Shown: in pieces, positions 17,217-25,870 of the stretch
Layout of the letters: every line of letters begins with the position of its first letter
Numbering within the stretch: the stretch's first letter is position 1
Assembly (NCBI RefSeq): GCF_024172085.1
Contig: NZ_JAMZDZ010000001.1
Coordinates: forward strand, 3,348,001 to 3,412,000
Direction: 5' to 3'
Source of the DNA: Hamadaea flava
Lineage (GTDB): Bacteria; Actinomycetota; Actinomycetes; Mycobacteriales; Micromonosporaceae
Length of the DNA stretch: 64,000 nucleotides
Program-made: the position numbers and the translations under genes
The notes under the pieces: model-generated
What the model was told of the DNA's origin: nothing
Databases searched by the model: none
The model's input: the letters and a program-made list of their open reading frames with translations, nothing else

Positions 17217-18213
17217 CCTGGGGGAGATCGGTCCCGAGGAGCCGCCCGCGCCCCGGCCACGCGTGGTCCGCGCCTGGCTCGCGCGGCACAAGCGGTGGGT
17301 CGCCGCCGGATCCGCGCTGTTCCTTCTCGCCATCAGCTTGTACGCCGTCCTCCCCGGCCTGCTCCGGAGAGAGCCGACGCCGCAACCGTCGCCCACGCCG
17401 ATGAAACGGATCGAGGGCTTTCCCGAGTACGCCAACGGCGCCCGCGTGGTGGCCGCCGCCAGCGCTCCCCTCGCCGCGACCGAAGCAGCGCTGACCTGGA
17501 CCGTGACCGAGTTGGGAGTCACTATTTTCGATCGCTGCGAGTTCCTCGCCGCGGACGGCACCCAGCTGAAGGCGCAGTTCATGGTCAGCGGCGACGTCTG
17601 GTGGGAGTCCAGCTGCGGACCGGACGGCGGGACCGGCGCGAGCCGCTACGGAGCCGAGGCGTGGACGACGCACGGGATCGAGATCGGCGACACGGTCCGG
17701 ATCACGATGCGAATCGGCGGGGCCACCCGGTTCGACGCGGCGACGCAGAAGACGATCGACGCCGAGACGCCCCACGTCGGCACCATCGGCGTGGCGATCG
17801 GCGTACCGGTGCCGTTCGAGGAGTATCCGCTGCCGGCGCGGCCCAGCACGCTGCCCGTGTTACAGCTCCCGGTCAACGGCGACGGCGGCGACGGCTCCTC
17901 GCGGTCCTACCTGCGCAGCGACGCGGACGCGCTGGAACCGATCACGGTCGACCTCGTGTGGGGGTCGTACGACCTGTCGATGTCGTCCGCCACGCCCGGC
18001 GCCCTGCACGTGACCATCGACGGCGTCACCGTCACCGACTGCGAAATCTGGTCCTACGAGGGCGACAGCTGCGGGCTCGGCTGGACGATCGGCGACCCGC
18101 ACGGCTTCGACTGGCAGTCCCAGATAACCGCGCGACCAGGGGAAACAGTGCGCCTGACCATCACGCCCACCCATGTCACCGGGCCGTGGGGCGTACGCAT
18201 CACACGATCCTGA
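17209..18213 (+). CDS. Membrane-anchored protein paralogous to the sigma-factor ectodomain
   Basis: A 334-residue protein: a cytoplasmic N-terminus of about 28 residues, a transmembrane helix (29-50), a Pro/Thr linker and an extracytoplasmic domain (66-334). The domain aligns in order with residues 242-501 of the protein at 13782: EGFPEYANGARVVA, a Cys after the first strand set, FEEYPLPARPSTLP, LVWGSYDLSMSSATPGALHV and CEIWSYEGDSCG. It lacks the sigma domains. Its start overlaps the reductase stop. Function unknown; it may compete for, or pair with, the ligand sensed by the tethered sigma factor. Confidence 0.8.
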   Translation: MIDLGEIGPEEPPAPRPRVVRAWLARHKRWVAAGSALFLLAISLYAVLPGLLRREPTPQPSPTPMKRIEGFPEYANGARVVAAASAPLAATEAALTWTVTELGVTIFDRCEFLAADGTQLKAQFMVSGDVWWESSCGPDGGTGASRYGAEAWTTHGIEIGDTVRITMRIGGATRFDAATQKTIDAETPHVGTIGVAIGVPVPFEEYPLPARPSTLPVLQLPVNGDGGDGSSRSYLRSDADALEPITVDLVWGSYDLSMSSATPGALHVTIDGVTVTDCEIWSYEGDSCGLGWTIGDPHGFDWQSQITARPGETVRLTITPTHVTGPWGVRITRS

Positions 18214-18308
18214 CCTCCCCTGAACGGGGTCCCTCTCCTGTCGCGCACACGACTCGGCACCCTTGCGTACCGGGGTCTTGTCGCAGGATGCCGTTAGGGT
18301 CTGAGGGC

Positions 18309-20090
18309 GTGAGCTTCCCCGCGCACTCCCCCGGCGACCAGACCGGCCCCGGCAGTCCCGTCGGCCGCGTCCTCGGTACGCAGGACGCCAGCCCGCTGAC
18401 CTTCTGGGTGGCCGTCGGCTCCGACGCCTACCTGCAGCTCGACGACGTCGTGGTGACCCAGCGCGACCTGCCCGATCGCGGCACCGTCACGATCTCCGGC
18501 GTCGTCACCGCCGTCCGCGCCCGGCACGAGGGCGCCGCGTTCGAGTCCGACGTCTTCGCCATCGCCGACGGCATGCTGCCCGCGATGGTGCAGGAGGCGG
18601 CCGAGATCACGGTGACCCGGGTCGAGCCCGAGATCTACGTGCCGCCCGCGCCGGGCGCGGTGGCGTACCGGGCGCACGGCGAGACCCGTGACGCCGCGCT
18701 GAGCTTCGACCGGATGCAGCGGCGGCTGCCGATCGGCATCGGCCGCGACGGCGCGCCGCTGTACCTCAACACCGACTTTCTCGACGGCAGCCGGGGCGCG
18801 CACGTCAGCATCTCCGGCATCTCCGGGGTCGCGACGAAGACGAGCTTCGCCACGTTCCTGCTCTACTCCATCTTCACCTCGGGCGTGCTGGGCTCGAAGG
18901 CGGAGTCGGCCAACACCAAGGCGCTCATCTTCAACGTCAAGGGCGAGGACCTGCTCTTCCTCGATCACGAGAACAACAGGCTCGACGAGCCGACCCGGGA
19001 GGCGTACCACAAGCTGGGCCTGGACGCGGGGGCGTTCAAGCAGGTCACGGTGTTCGCGCCGGCGCGGGCCGGGGACCCGTCCGGCAGCCCCGACGTGGCG
19101 AGCCGGCTGACCGGGGTCGACCCGTTCTACTGGACGCTGAGCGAGTTCACCGAGCAGCGCCTGCTGCCTTATGTCTTCGCCGACGCCGACGACGAGCGCC
19201 AGCAGTACACGATGGTCGTCCACGCGGTCGCCGCCCACCTCGCCCGCGAGGCGCAGCCGGCCGGGGGCGGGATCAGCCTGGACGGCACCCGGCTCGGCAG
19301 CTACGACGATTTCGTGGATTACATCGTCGAGCAGCTCAACGACGACGAGACCCGATCCACCTGGGCGGGCAGCTCGGTCGGGCTCGGCACGGTCAACGCC
19401 TTCGCCCGCCGCCTGATCTCCAGCAAGCGGGACCTGTCCCGGCTGATCCGCGGCGACCTGCCCGGCGGCCGGGCGCACCAGATCAGCACCGCCGACGCCG
19501 GTCAGGTGACCGTGGTCGACCTGCACAACCTGCCCGACCGGGCGCAGCGCTTCGTCGTCGGTGTGACGCTGAAGACGGAGTTCGAGCGCAAGGAGAAGGC
19601 GGGCACGGCCAAGCCGCTGCTGTTCGTGGTGCTGGACGAGCTGAACAAGTACGCACCCCGCGACGGCACGAGCCCGATCAAGGAGGTGCTGCTCGACATC
19701 GCCGAGCGCGGCCGGTCGCTGGGCGTGATCCTGATCGGCGCCCAGCAGACGGCGTCGGAGGTCGAGCGCCGGATCGTGTCCAACTCCGCGATCCGGGTGG
19801 TCGGCCGGCTCGACCCGGCCGAGGCCTCGCGACCCGAATACGGCTTCCTGCCGCCCACCCAGCGGCAGCGGGCGCTGCTCGCCAAACCGGGCACGATGTT
19901 CGTGGCGCAGCCGGAGATCCCGGTCCCGCTGGCCGTCGAGTTCCCGTTCCCAGCCTGGGCCACCCGGCCGTCCGAGGCGGGCGCGGCCCCCCGCGCCACG
20001 CTGGCCAGCATGGTCAGTGCGACCGACCCGTTCGCGGTGGTCGGCTCGACACGCGACGGTGGCATCGACGACGACGAGATCCCGTTCTAG
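18309..20090 (+). CDS. herA: HerA-type DNA translocase ATPase
   Basis: A 593-residue AAA+/FtsK-like ATPase of the HerA (DUF87) family. The N-terminus is a HAS-barrel (GRVLGTQDASPLTFWV..., residues 19-75). Walker A is GISGVATKTS (170-179) and Walker B LFVVLDELNKYAP with D443/E444. The block QQTASEVERRIVSNSAIRVVGR matches the sensor/arginine-finger region. HerA forms hexamers that drive NurA nuclease in archaeal end resection; SbcD, SbcC and a NurA-like gene follow directly. The GTG start lies 8 bases after TAGGGT (18295-18300), so it is probably leaderless; the longer upstream frame overlaps the previous gene. Confidence 0.85.
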   Translation: MSFPAHSPGDQTGPGSPVGRVLGTQDASPLTFWVAVGSDAYLQLDDVVVTQRDLPDRGTVTISGVVTAVRARHEGAAFESDVFAIADGMLPAMVQEAAEITVTRVEPEIYVPPAPGAVAYRAHGETRDAALSFDRMQRRLPIGIGRDGAPLYLNTDFLDGSRGAHVSISGISGVATKTSFATFLLYSIFTSGVLGSKAESANTKALIFNVKGEDLLFLDHENNRLDEPTREAYHKLGLDAGAFKQVTVFAPARAGDPSGSPDVASRLTGVDPFYWTLSEFTEQRLLPYVFADADDERQQYTMVVHAVAAHLAREAQPAGGGISLDGTRLGSYDDFVDYIVEQLNDDETRSTWAGSSVGLGTVNAFARRLISSKRDLSRLIRGDLPGGRAHQISTADAGQVTVVDLHNLPDRAQRFVVGVTLKTEFERKEKAGTAKPLLFVVLDELNKYAPRDGTSPIKEVLLDIAERGRSLGVILIGAQQTASEVERRIVSNSAIRVVGRLDPAEASRPEYGFLPPTQRQRALLAKPGTMFVAQPEIPVPLAVEFPFPAWATRPSEAGAAPRATLASMVSATDPFAVVGSTRDGGIDDDEIPF

Positions 20091-20110
20091 CAGCCGGAGA
20101 GGGCTCTGCC

Positions 20111-21250
20111 GTGAAGATCCTGCACACCTCCGACTGGCACGTCGGGAAAGTCCTGAAAGGACAGCCGCGGGCCGAGGAACAGCTCACCGCGTTGGCCTCG
20201 GTCATCGAGGTCGCCCGCGGGGAGCGACCCGACCTGATCATCGTCGCGGGCGACCTGTTCGACACCGCCGCTCCGACGCCCGAGGCCCAGAAGATCGTCT
20301 ACCGGGCGCTGGCAGCGCTCCGGCGACTCGCCGAGATCGTGGTGATCGCCGGCAACCACGACAACGGGCCGGCGCTGGACGCCCTGCGGGTGTTCGCCGA
20401 GTCGGAGAACCTGCACCTGCGCGGCCGGGTCTCCGACAAACCGGCGGACCACCTGATCACCGGGGTGACCCCGGGCGGCGAGCCGTGGCGCTGCATCGCG
20501 CTGCCCTTCCTCTCCCAGCGGTACGCCGTCCGCGCGCTCGACATGTTCGAGCTGACCCAGGCCGAGGCGCACAGCACGTACGCCGACCACCTGTCGCGCC
20601 TGCTCGAGGCGATCGCGGCGGAGAGCTTCACCGACCCGAGCGCGGTCAACCTGGTCACCGCGCACCTGACCGTCGTCGGCGCGGCGATGGGCGGCGGCGA
20701 GCGGGAGGCGCACACGATCCTCGGCTACGCCGTCCCCTCGACGGTGTTCCCGCCGAACACGCACTACGTGGCGTTGGGCCATCTGCACCGGGCGCAGACG
20801 CTCCCCGGGCACTGCCCGGTCCGCTACAGCGGCAGCCCGTTGCCGGTCGACTTCGGCGAGGAGGAGAACCCGCCGTCGGTGACGATCGTCGAGGCCACCG
20901 CCGACACCACGGCGCTCGTCCGGGAGGTTCCGCTGCCGTCCGGGCGGCGGCTGCGTACGCTGCGGGGCACCCTGGAGCAACTGTCCGAGATGGACCCGGG
21001 CGACGACTGGCTGCGCGTCGTGGTGAGCGAGAAGCCGCGCGCCGGGCTGCGCGAGCAGGTGCAGGAGATGCTGCCGCGCGCCCTGGATATCCGGATCGAT
21101 CCGGCGATGCTGGAGACGAAGCACCCCGACCGGCCGGCTCGGGCCGAACGGTCACCGGTCGCGTTGTTCGCCGACTACCTGGCCGACCGTGGTCATGACG
21201 ACCCCGCCACTCAGAAGCTCTTCGAGGAGCTTTACCAGGAGGTGAGCTGA
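20111..21250 (+). CDS. sbcD: Exonuclease subunit SbcD (Mre11 homologue)
   Basis: A 379-residue metallophosphoesterase. The metal motifs SDWHVGK (residues 7-13), GDLFD and GNHD are intact, and a later GHLHRAQ supplies the C-terminal His pair. The length is typical for SbcD. It starts with GTG 20 bases after herA and ends directly against sbcC (TGA then GTG). With SbcC it cleaves hairpins and blocked DNA ends; here it is embedded between HerA and a NurA-like nuclease. Confidence 0.95.
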   Translation: MKILHTSDWHVGKVLKGQPRAEEQLTALASVIEVARGERPDLIIVAGDLFDTAAPTPEAQKIVYRALAALRRLAEIVVIAGNHDNGPALDALRVFAESENLHLRGRVSDKPADHLITGVTPGGEPWRCIALPFLSQRYAVRALDMFELTQAEAHSTYADHLSRLLEAIAAESFTDPSAVNLVTAHLTVVGAAMGGGEREAHTILGYAVPSTVFPPNTHYVALGHLHRAQTLPGHCPVRYSGSPLPVDFGEEENPPSVTIVEATADTTALVREVPLPSGRRLRTLRGTLEQLSEMDPGDDWLRVVVSEKPRAGLREQVQEMLPRALDIRIDPAMLETKHPDRPARAERSPVALFADYLADRGHDDPATQKLFEELYQEVS

Positions 21251-23749
21251 GTGCGCCCGCTCCGGCTGGACCTGCGCGGTTTCGCGATCTTCCGCGAGCA
21301 CACCGTCATCGACCTGACCGACGCCGACTTCTTCGCGCTGGTCGGCCCGACCGGCTCGGGGAAGTCCACCATCCTCGACGCGATCTGCTTCTCGCTCTAC
21401 GGCCAGGTGCCGCGCTGGAGCGGCAAGACCGTCGTGAACGCCCTCGCGCCGTCCGGAATCGAGGCGGCGGTTCGGATGATCTTCGAGTCCGGCGGCCGCC
21501 GCTACGCCGTGACCCGGGTCGTCCGGCGGGACGGCAAGGGCCGGGTCGCCACGAAGCAGGCGGGGCTGCAACTGCTGCCGCCGACGTTCAACGTGGCCGT
21601 GCTCGACGGGGACGAACCCGTCGAAGAGCTGGGCCAGACCCTCGCCGGTACGCCCGTCGAACTGGACGCGGCCGTGGCCGACGTCGTCGGGCTGCCCTAC
21701 GACCAGTTCATCAAGTGCGTCCTGCTGCCGCAGGGCGAGTTCGCGGCGTTCCTGCACGCCAAGCCGGCCGAGCGCCAGGAGATCCTGGTGAAGCTGCTCG
21801 GGCTGGAGGTCTACGAGCAGATCCGCGAGAAGGCCGCCGAGCGGGACAAGGCCGCCGCCCATCAGCTCTCGGCGACCGAACGGCTGCTCGCCGACCTCGC
21901 CGCCGAGTCCGACGACGGACTGCTGGCCGCCGCGCAGGAGCGGGTGGACGCCGTCGAAGCGCTCGCCGCCCGGGTGGTGGCCGAGGCGCCGGGGTTGTCC
22001 GCCCTCGACGCCCAACGCCGGGCGGCGGTCGAAGCGCTGGCCGTGGTGGACGGGCGGCTCACCGCGCTCGGCCGCATCGCCGCACCCGCCGACGCCGGGG
22101 CGTTGGCGACGGCTGGGCAACAGGCCAAGGCCCGGCTCGCCGGTGTCGCGGACGAGCTGACCGCGGCCGAGGAGCACGAGGAGAAGGCGCGCGCTCGCCT
22201 CGACGCGACCGTCGATCCGGCCGACGTAAAGCGCACGCTGGACGGGCTCGCCCGGCTCGCCGCGCTGCGCGCCCGGCAGGGCGACGGGGCGACCGCCTTG
22301 ACGCAGGCCGACAAGGCGCACACGGCCTCGATGCGTACGGTGGAGCAGGCGACGAAGCTGGCGAAGGGCAAGGCCGACGAGGTCGTCCACGCCCAGCACG
22401 CACTGGAGGAGGCGCGCAACACCGACCGGGTGGCGGTGCTGCGGCCGTTGCTCCAGGTCGGGCACGCCTGCCCGGTCTGCGAGCAGTCGGTAGCCACGTT
22501 GCCCGCACAGCGCGAGGTCGGGGCGACCGTCGCCGCCCAGGATCGGCTGAAGCGCGTACGCGCCGAGGCGGAGAAGGCCGACCGTGATCGGCAGACCGCG
22601 GACGACGCCGCGCGGGAGACCGATCGCCGGCTGGCCTCCATCCGCGCCCGCAAGGAACAGCTCGACCAGGAGATCGCTCAGCTGGCCGAGGTGCTCGCCG
22701 GGGCTCCCGAGGAGGCGGAGCTGCACGCCCAACTCGCCGCGCACGCGCAGGCGAAGCAGGCGCTGGACCGGGCCGGGGCGGCGCGGCGCCGTGCGATGGA
22801 ACAGCAGCGCGCCGCCTTGGCCGAGGTGCAGCGGGTCGACGACCGGCTGCGGGCCGCCTGGCGGATCTTCGACACCGCCCGCGACTCGGTCGCCTCCGTG
22901 GTGCCGGGCGGACCGGTCGTCGCCCCGCCGCCGGTCGACCGTGAGGACCTGCAGGCGGCCTGGGCCGGGCTCGCCGAGTGGGCGAAACAGGCCGGTCAAC
23001 AGCTCACCGCGCTGCGGACGGAGGCCGATCAGGCCGCCCGGGAGGCCACCGCCAGCGAGGAGACGGTGCTCGACCGGATCCGGGACTGGTTCGACGAGGC
23101 CGAGGTCGCGATGCCGCGCGAGATCGCCGGGCTCGACCGCGCGGTCACCGTCGCCGTCGAGCGCGCCGCCGCCGCCCGCGACAAGATCCTGGACGCTCGC
23201 AAGCGGGCCGACGATCTGCGGAAGCAGCGCAAGCAGATCGAGACCGAGCGAGCCGTCGCGGCGACGCTGGCCCAGCACCTGAAGGCCAACAACTTCGAGG
23301 CGTGGCTGCTCGAAGAGGCACTGGACGCCCTGGTCGCGGGCGCCTCGGAGATCCTCCGGGAGCTGTCGGCCGGGCAGTACGACCTGATGCACCGCAATCG
23401 TGAGTTCTTCGTGGTCGATCATCACGACGCCGGGCTCACCCGCCCGGTGCGTACGCTGTCCGGCGGGGAGACCTTCCAGGCTTCGCTGGCCCTGGCGCTC
23501 AGTCTGGCCGATCAACTGGCCGGGATGGCGCACGCGGCCAGCCTGGATTCCATCCTGCTGGACGAGGGGTTCGGCACGCTCGACTCGTCCACACTGGACG
23601 TAGTCGCGGCGACGCTGGAGAATCTCGCCGCCCGGGGCGATCGGATGGTGGGTGTGGTGACGCATGTGGCCGCGCTCGCCGAACGCATTCCGGTCCGTTT
23701 CGAGGTACGCAAAGACGCCCGCACCGCCCGAGTGGACAGGATAGGGTAG
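21251..23749 (+). CDS. sbcC: Exonuclease subunit SbcC (Rad50 homologue)
   Basis: An 832-residue SMC-type ATPase: Walker A GPTGSGKST (32-40), long Ala/Glu/Arg coiled coils, zinc hook C407-P-V-C410 in HACPVCEQSV, ABC signature LSGGE (736-740) and Walker B ILLDEGFG with D771/E772. It is shorter than the Escherichia coli protein (about 1050) because the coiled coils are shorter, as is usual in actinobacteria. It binds SbcD and supplies ATP-driven DNA tethering. Confidence 0.95.
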   Translation: MRPLRLDLRGFAIFREHTVIDLTDADFFALVGPTGSGKSTILDAICFSLYGQVPRWSGKTVVNALAPSGIEAAVRMIFESGGRRYAVTRVVRRDGKGRVATKQAGLQLLPPTFNVAVLDGDEPVEELGQTLAGTPVELDAAVADVVGLPYDQFIKCVLLPQGEFAAFLHAKPAERQEILVKLLGLEVYEQIREKAAERDKAAAHQLSATERLLADLAAESDDGLLAAAQERVDAVEALAARVVAEAPGLSALDAQRRAAVEALAVVDGRLTALGRIAAPADAGALATAGQQAKARLAGVADELTAAEEHEEKARARLDATVDPADVKRTLDGLARLAALRARQGDGATALTQADKAHTASMRTVEQATKLAKGKADEVVHAQHALEEARNTDRVAVLRPLLQVGHACPVCEQSVATLPAQREVGATVAAQDRLKRVRAEAEKADRDRQTADDAARETDRRLASIRARKEQLDQEIAQLAEVLAGAPEEAELHAQLAAHAQAKQALDRAGAARRRAMEQQRAALAEVQRVDDRLRAAWRIFDTARDSVASVVPGGPVVAPPPVDREDLQAAWAGLAEWAKQAGQQLTALRTEADQAAREATASEETVLDRIRDWFDEAEVAMPREIAGLDRAVTVAVERAAAARDKILDARKRADDLRKQRKQIETERAVAATLAQHLKANNFEAWLLEEALDALVAGASEILRELSAGQYDLMHRNREFFVVDHHDAGLTRPVRTLSGGETFQASLALALSLADQLAGMAHAASLDSILLDEGFGTLDSSTLDVVAATLENLAARGDRMVGVVTHVAALAERIPVRFEVRKDARTARVDRIG

Positions 23750-23759
23750 AAATCTGGCT

Positions 23760-24704
23760 ATGAGCTTCCACGTCGATGCATGGGACCCGTCCTACGGCGC
23801 CAGCCTCGACGCGTCCGCCCCTGGTCCGGCCGACGGACTCGACGTCGAGGTCGAGCTGCCCGCTGAGCAGTGGCGACCGCTCGACGCCCCGGCCGGGCTG
23901 AAGCCGCCGGCGACCGTGCTGATGGTCGACGGCGTACGCCGGATCGACGCCCGGATCTGGACGGCCGGGATCGGCGGCACCCCGCCGTCCCCCGGGCTGG
24001 CCTGTTCGTACGCCGCCGGGGTCGTCCGCTGCGCCACCGGGACCGCGACCGTCGCCGCCGCCACCGTCGAACGCTCGATCTTCACCTCCGCCGCCGATCA
24101 ATCCGATGTAGACGCCGGGACCACGGTGCGCTACAAGACCGTCCGCATCGAGGGCGCGCAGGACGCCGACCTGATGGCGGCGATGCAGACCGCCTTGATG
24201 CAGCTGGAGCAGCGGACGACCACGGACGTGCTCGCCACCCTCAGCGGGGGCGACGAACTGGTCGTGGTCGACGGCCCACTACGTGGACCGGGCGCGCCGC
24301 CTCGCGTCATCGGGTACGCCAAGACCCAGCAGAAGCAGTACCTGCCCGACCATCTGCTCCCGGTAGTCGGAGCGCTGTCTCCCGGGCAGCGCACGCCGGT
24401 CTTCCGCATCGGCGGGCGCTGGAGCCGATACACCTGGTACCTGCGTCAGCCGGGCGGCATCCCGATCCCGTGGTCGGGCGTCGTCCGCCTGGAATGCTCG
24501 GCCGAACTGGCCCCGGCGCAGGCGATCGAGCTGGCCGAGTTGTCCTGCGTCACCCTCCCCCGGTACGCCTCCAGTGCCGTCAAGGATCCGCGCGCACCCC
24601 AGCAGCTCGTCCCGATCGGAGGGCTCGAACAGCGGCTGCGCCGGATGCTCGGCGACACCAAGCTCCTCCAGCGGGCCCTGGCGGCTGCGTCCGCGCGGAC
24701 GTGA
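23760..24704 (+). CDS. nurA: NurA-like nuclease
   Basis: A 314-residue protein with the landmarks of the NurA 5'-3' nuclease domain: a first acidic site VLMVDGVRRIDARIW (D57), a second VVVDGPLRG (D171), the basic strand VIGYAKTQQKQYL (183-195), FRIGGRWSRYTWYLR and a final acidic strand VVRLECSAEL. The match is by motif order, since NurA proteins diverge strongly. It starts 10 bases after sbcC in a row with herA and sbcD. In archaea NurA works inside the HerA ring with Mre11/Rad50; gene order here predicts the same machine. Confidence 0.7.
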   Translation: MSFHVDAWDPSYGASLDASAPGPADGLDVEVELPAEQWRPLDAPAGLKPPATVLMVDGVRRIDARIWTAGIGGTPPSPGLACSYAAGVVRCATGTATVAAATVERSIFTSAADQSDVDAGTTVRYKTVRIEGAQDADLMAAMQTALMQLEQRTTTDVLATLSGGDELVVVDGPLRGPGAPPRVIGYAKTQQKQYLPDHLLPVVGALSPGQRTPVFRIGGRWSRYTWYLRQPGGIPIPWSGVVRLECSAELAPAQAIELAELSCVTLPRYASSAVKDPRAPQQLVPIGGLEQRLRRMLGDTKLLQRALAAASART

Positions 24705-25606
24705 CCAGGCACAATACAAAGGTGCTAGAGAGACGGCTGGACCTGCCCGCGAGGTACGACTTCGCGGGCACCCTGGGTCAGCTGTCCATGGGCACCCATG
24801 ATCCGTGCCGCCGGTTCATCGACGGCGTGTTCTGGCACGCCGCGCGTACGCCGGACGGCCCGGGTTCACTGGGGCTGCATCGGGACGGCCGGGCCGAGGC
24901 GTACGGGCCGGGCGCGGAGTGGCTGCTCGACCGGGCTGACGCCGTCTTCGGCCTACGGGACGATCTGGGCGAGTTCCGGGCACTGGCTCAAACCCATCCG
25001 GTCGTCGCCGACTTGGCGCACCGGCATGGGGGTCTCCGGCTGCCGGCGACCGGGCAGGTCTTCCCCCACCTCCTCCGCGCGGTATGCGAACAGAAGGTCA
25101 CCGGCAAGGAGGCGTACCAGGCGTACTCCGCGATCGTGCGGCGCTTCCGGGAGCCCGCGCCAGGCCCGCATCCGACCTTGCTGCTGCCGCCGTCGGCGGA
25201 GCAGGTCGGCTCACTGCGCTACTACGACCTCCACCCGCTCGGGCTGGAGCAACGGCGGGCGGACACGTTGCTGCGCGCCGCGCGTACGCCGTGGCCCGAC
25301 CGCGAGCCGGAGGCGACCGCTCGCCGGATGCTGGCCCTGGTGGGGATCGGGCCGTGGACGGTCGCGGAGGTCATGCGCAACGCGCACGGAGATCCGGACG
25401 CCGTCAGCGTCGGCGACTACCACATCAAGAACCAGGTGGCCTGGGCGCTGGCCGGGGAACCCCGCGCGACCGACGAACGGATGCTGGAGCTGCTCGAACC
25501 GTTCCGCGGCCATCGCGGGCGCGTCTGCCAGCTGCTGACCCGGGCCGGGATCGGCGCGCCGAGGTACGGTCCCCGCGCGCCGATCCGCTCCTTCCGCAGC
25601 TACTGA
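24701..25606 (+). CDS. HhH-GPD DNA glycosylase (AlkA-like)
   Basis: About 301 residues. The helix-hairpin-helix is LVGIGPWTVAEVM, followed by the catalytic-Asp region AVSVGDYHIKN, as in 3-methyladenine glycosylases of the AlkA group. No iron-sulfur cluster cysteines are present. Start choice is open: GTG 24701 overlaps the nurA stop (GTGA) and implies coupling; GTG 24722 would give a product 7 residues shorter. Its place at the end of the HerA-SbcCD-NurA row ties base-excision repair to that cluster. Confidence 0.85.
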   Translation: MTRHNTKVLERRLDLPARYDFAGTLGQLSMGTHDPCRRFIDGVFWHAARTPDGPGSLGLHRDGRAEAYGPGAEWLLDRADAVFGLRDDLGEFRALAQTHPVVADLAHRHGGLRLPATGQVFPHLLRAVCEQKVTGKEAYQAYSAIVRRFREPAPGPHPTLLLPPSAEQVGSLRYYDLHPLGLEQRRADTLLRAARTPWPDREPEATARRMLALVGIGPWTVAEVMRNAHGDPDAVSVGDYHIKNQVAWALAGEPRATDERMLELLEPFRGHRGRVCQLLTRAGIGAPRYGPRAPIRSFRSY

Positions 25607-25644
25607 CCGCCTCGCTCGCTGTTCGCCAGCTCGCTCTCCAGACG

Positions 25645-25870
25645 GTGATCGTCGGCAGCCGACGATCACCGCCCTAATGCCGCGATGAACGGCGGCAGCC
25701 GACGATCAACGCGGCGCGCACCTTCAACAACGGCGGCAGCCGACGATCAACGCGCCATTGGCCCCACGATCGTCGGCCGCCGACGATCACGAGCGCACGG
25801 ATCCCCAAGATCGTCGGCAGCCGACGATCACCGCCCTAGAACCGCGAAGAACGGCGGCAGCCGACGATCA
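25645..25870. repeat. Family C palindrome array, 6 units
   Basis: Cores of 24 bp begin at 25645, 25685, 25726, 25766, 25807 and 25847 (period 40-41). The consensus is NNGAWCGKCGGCMGCCGACGATCA, a palindrome ending in GATC. The spacers after the first and fifth cores are nearly the same (CCGCCCTAnnnCCGCG), showing that units were duplicated. The last core contains the TGA stop codon of the minus-strand MFS gene (25868-25870). Confidence 0.92.

Noticed and set aside
17295-18308. Long N-terminal extension of the HerA frame
   Set aside because: It overlaps the coding sequence at 17209 and has shadow composition; the HAS-barrel starts right after GTG 18309, which has a -10 at the right distance.
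21152-23665. 837-codon open frame antisense to sbcC
   Set aside because: A shadow of the sbcC codons. SbcC has every catalytic motif, while the antisense product has none.
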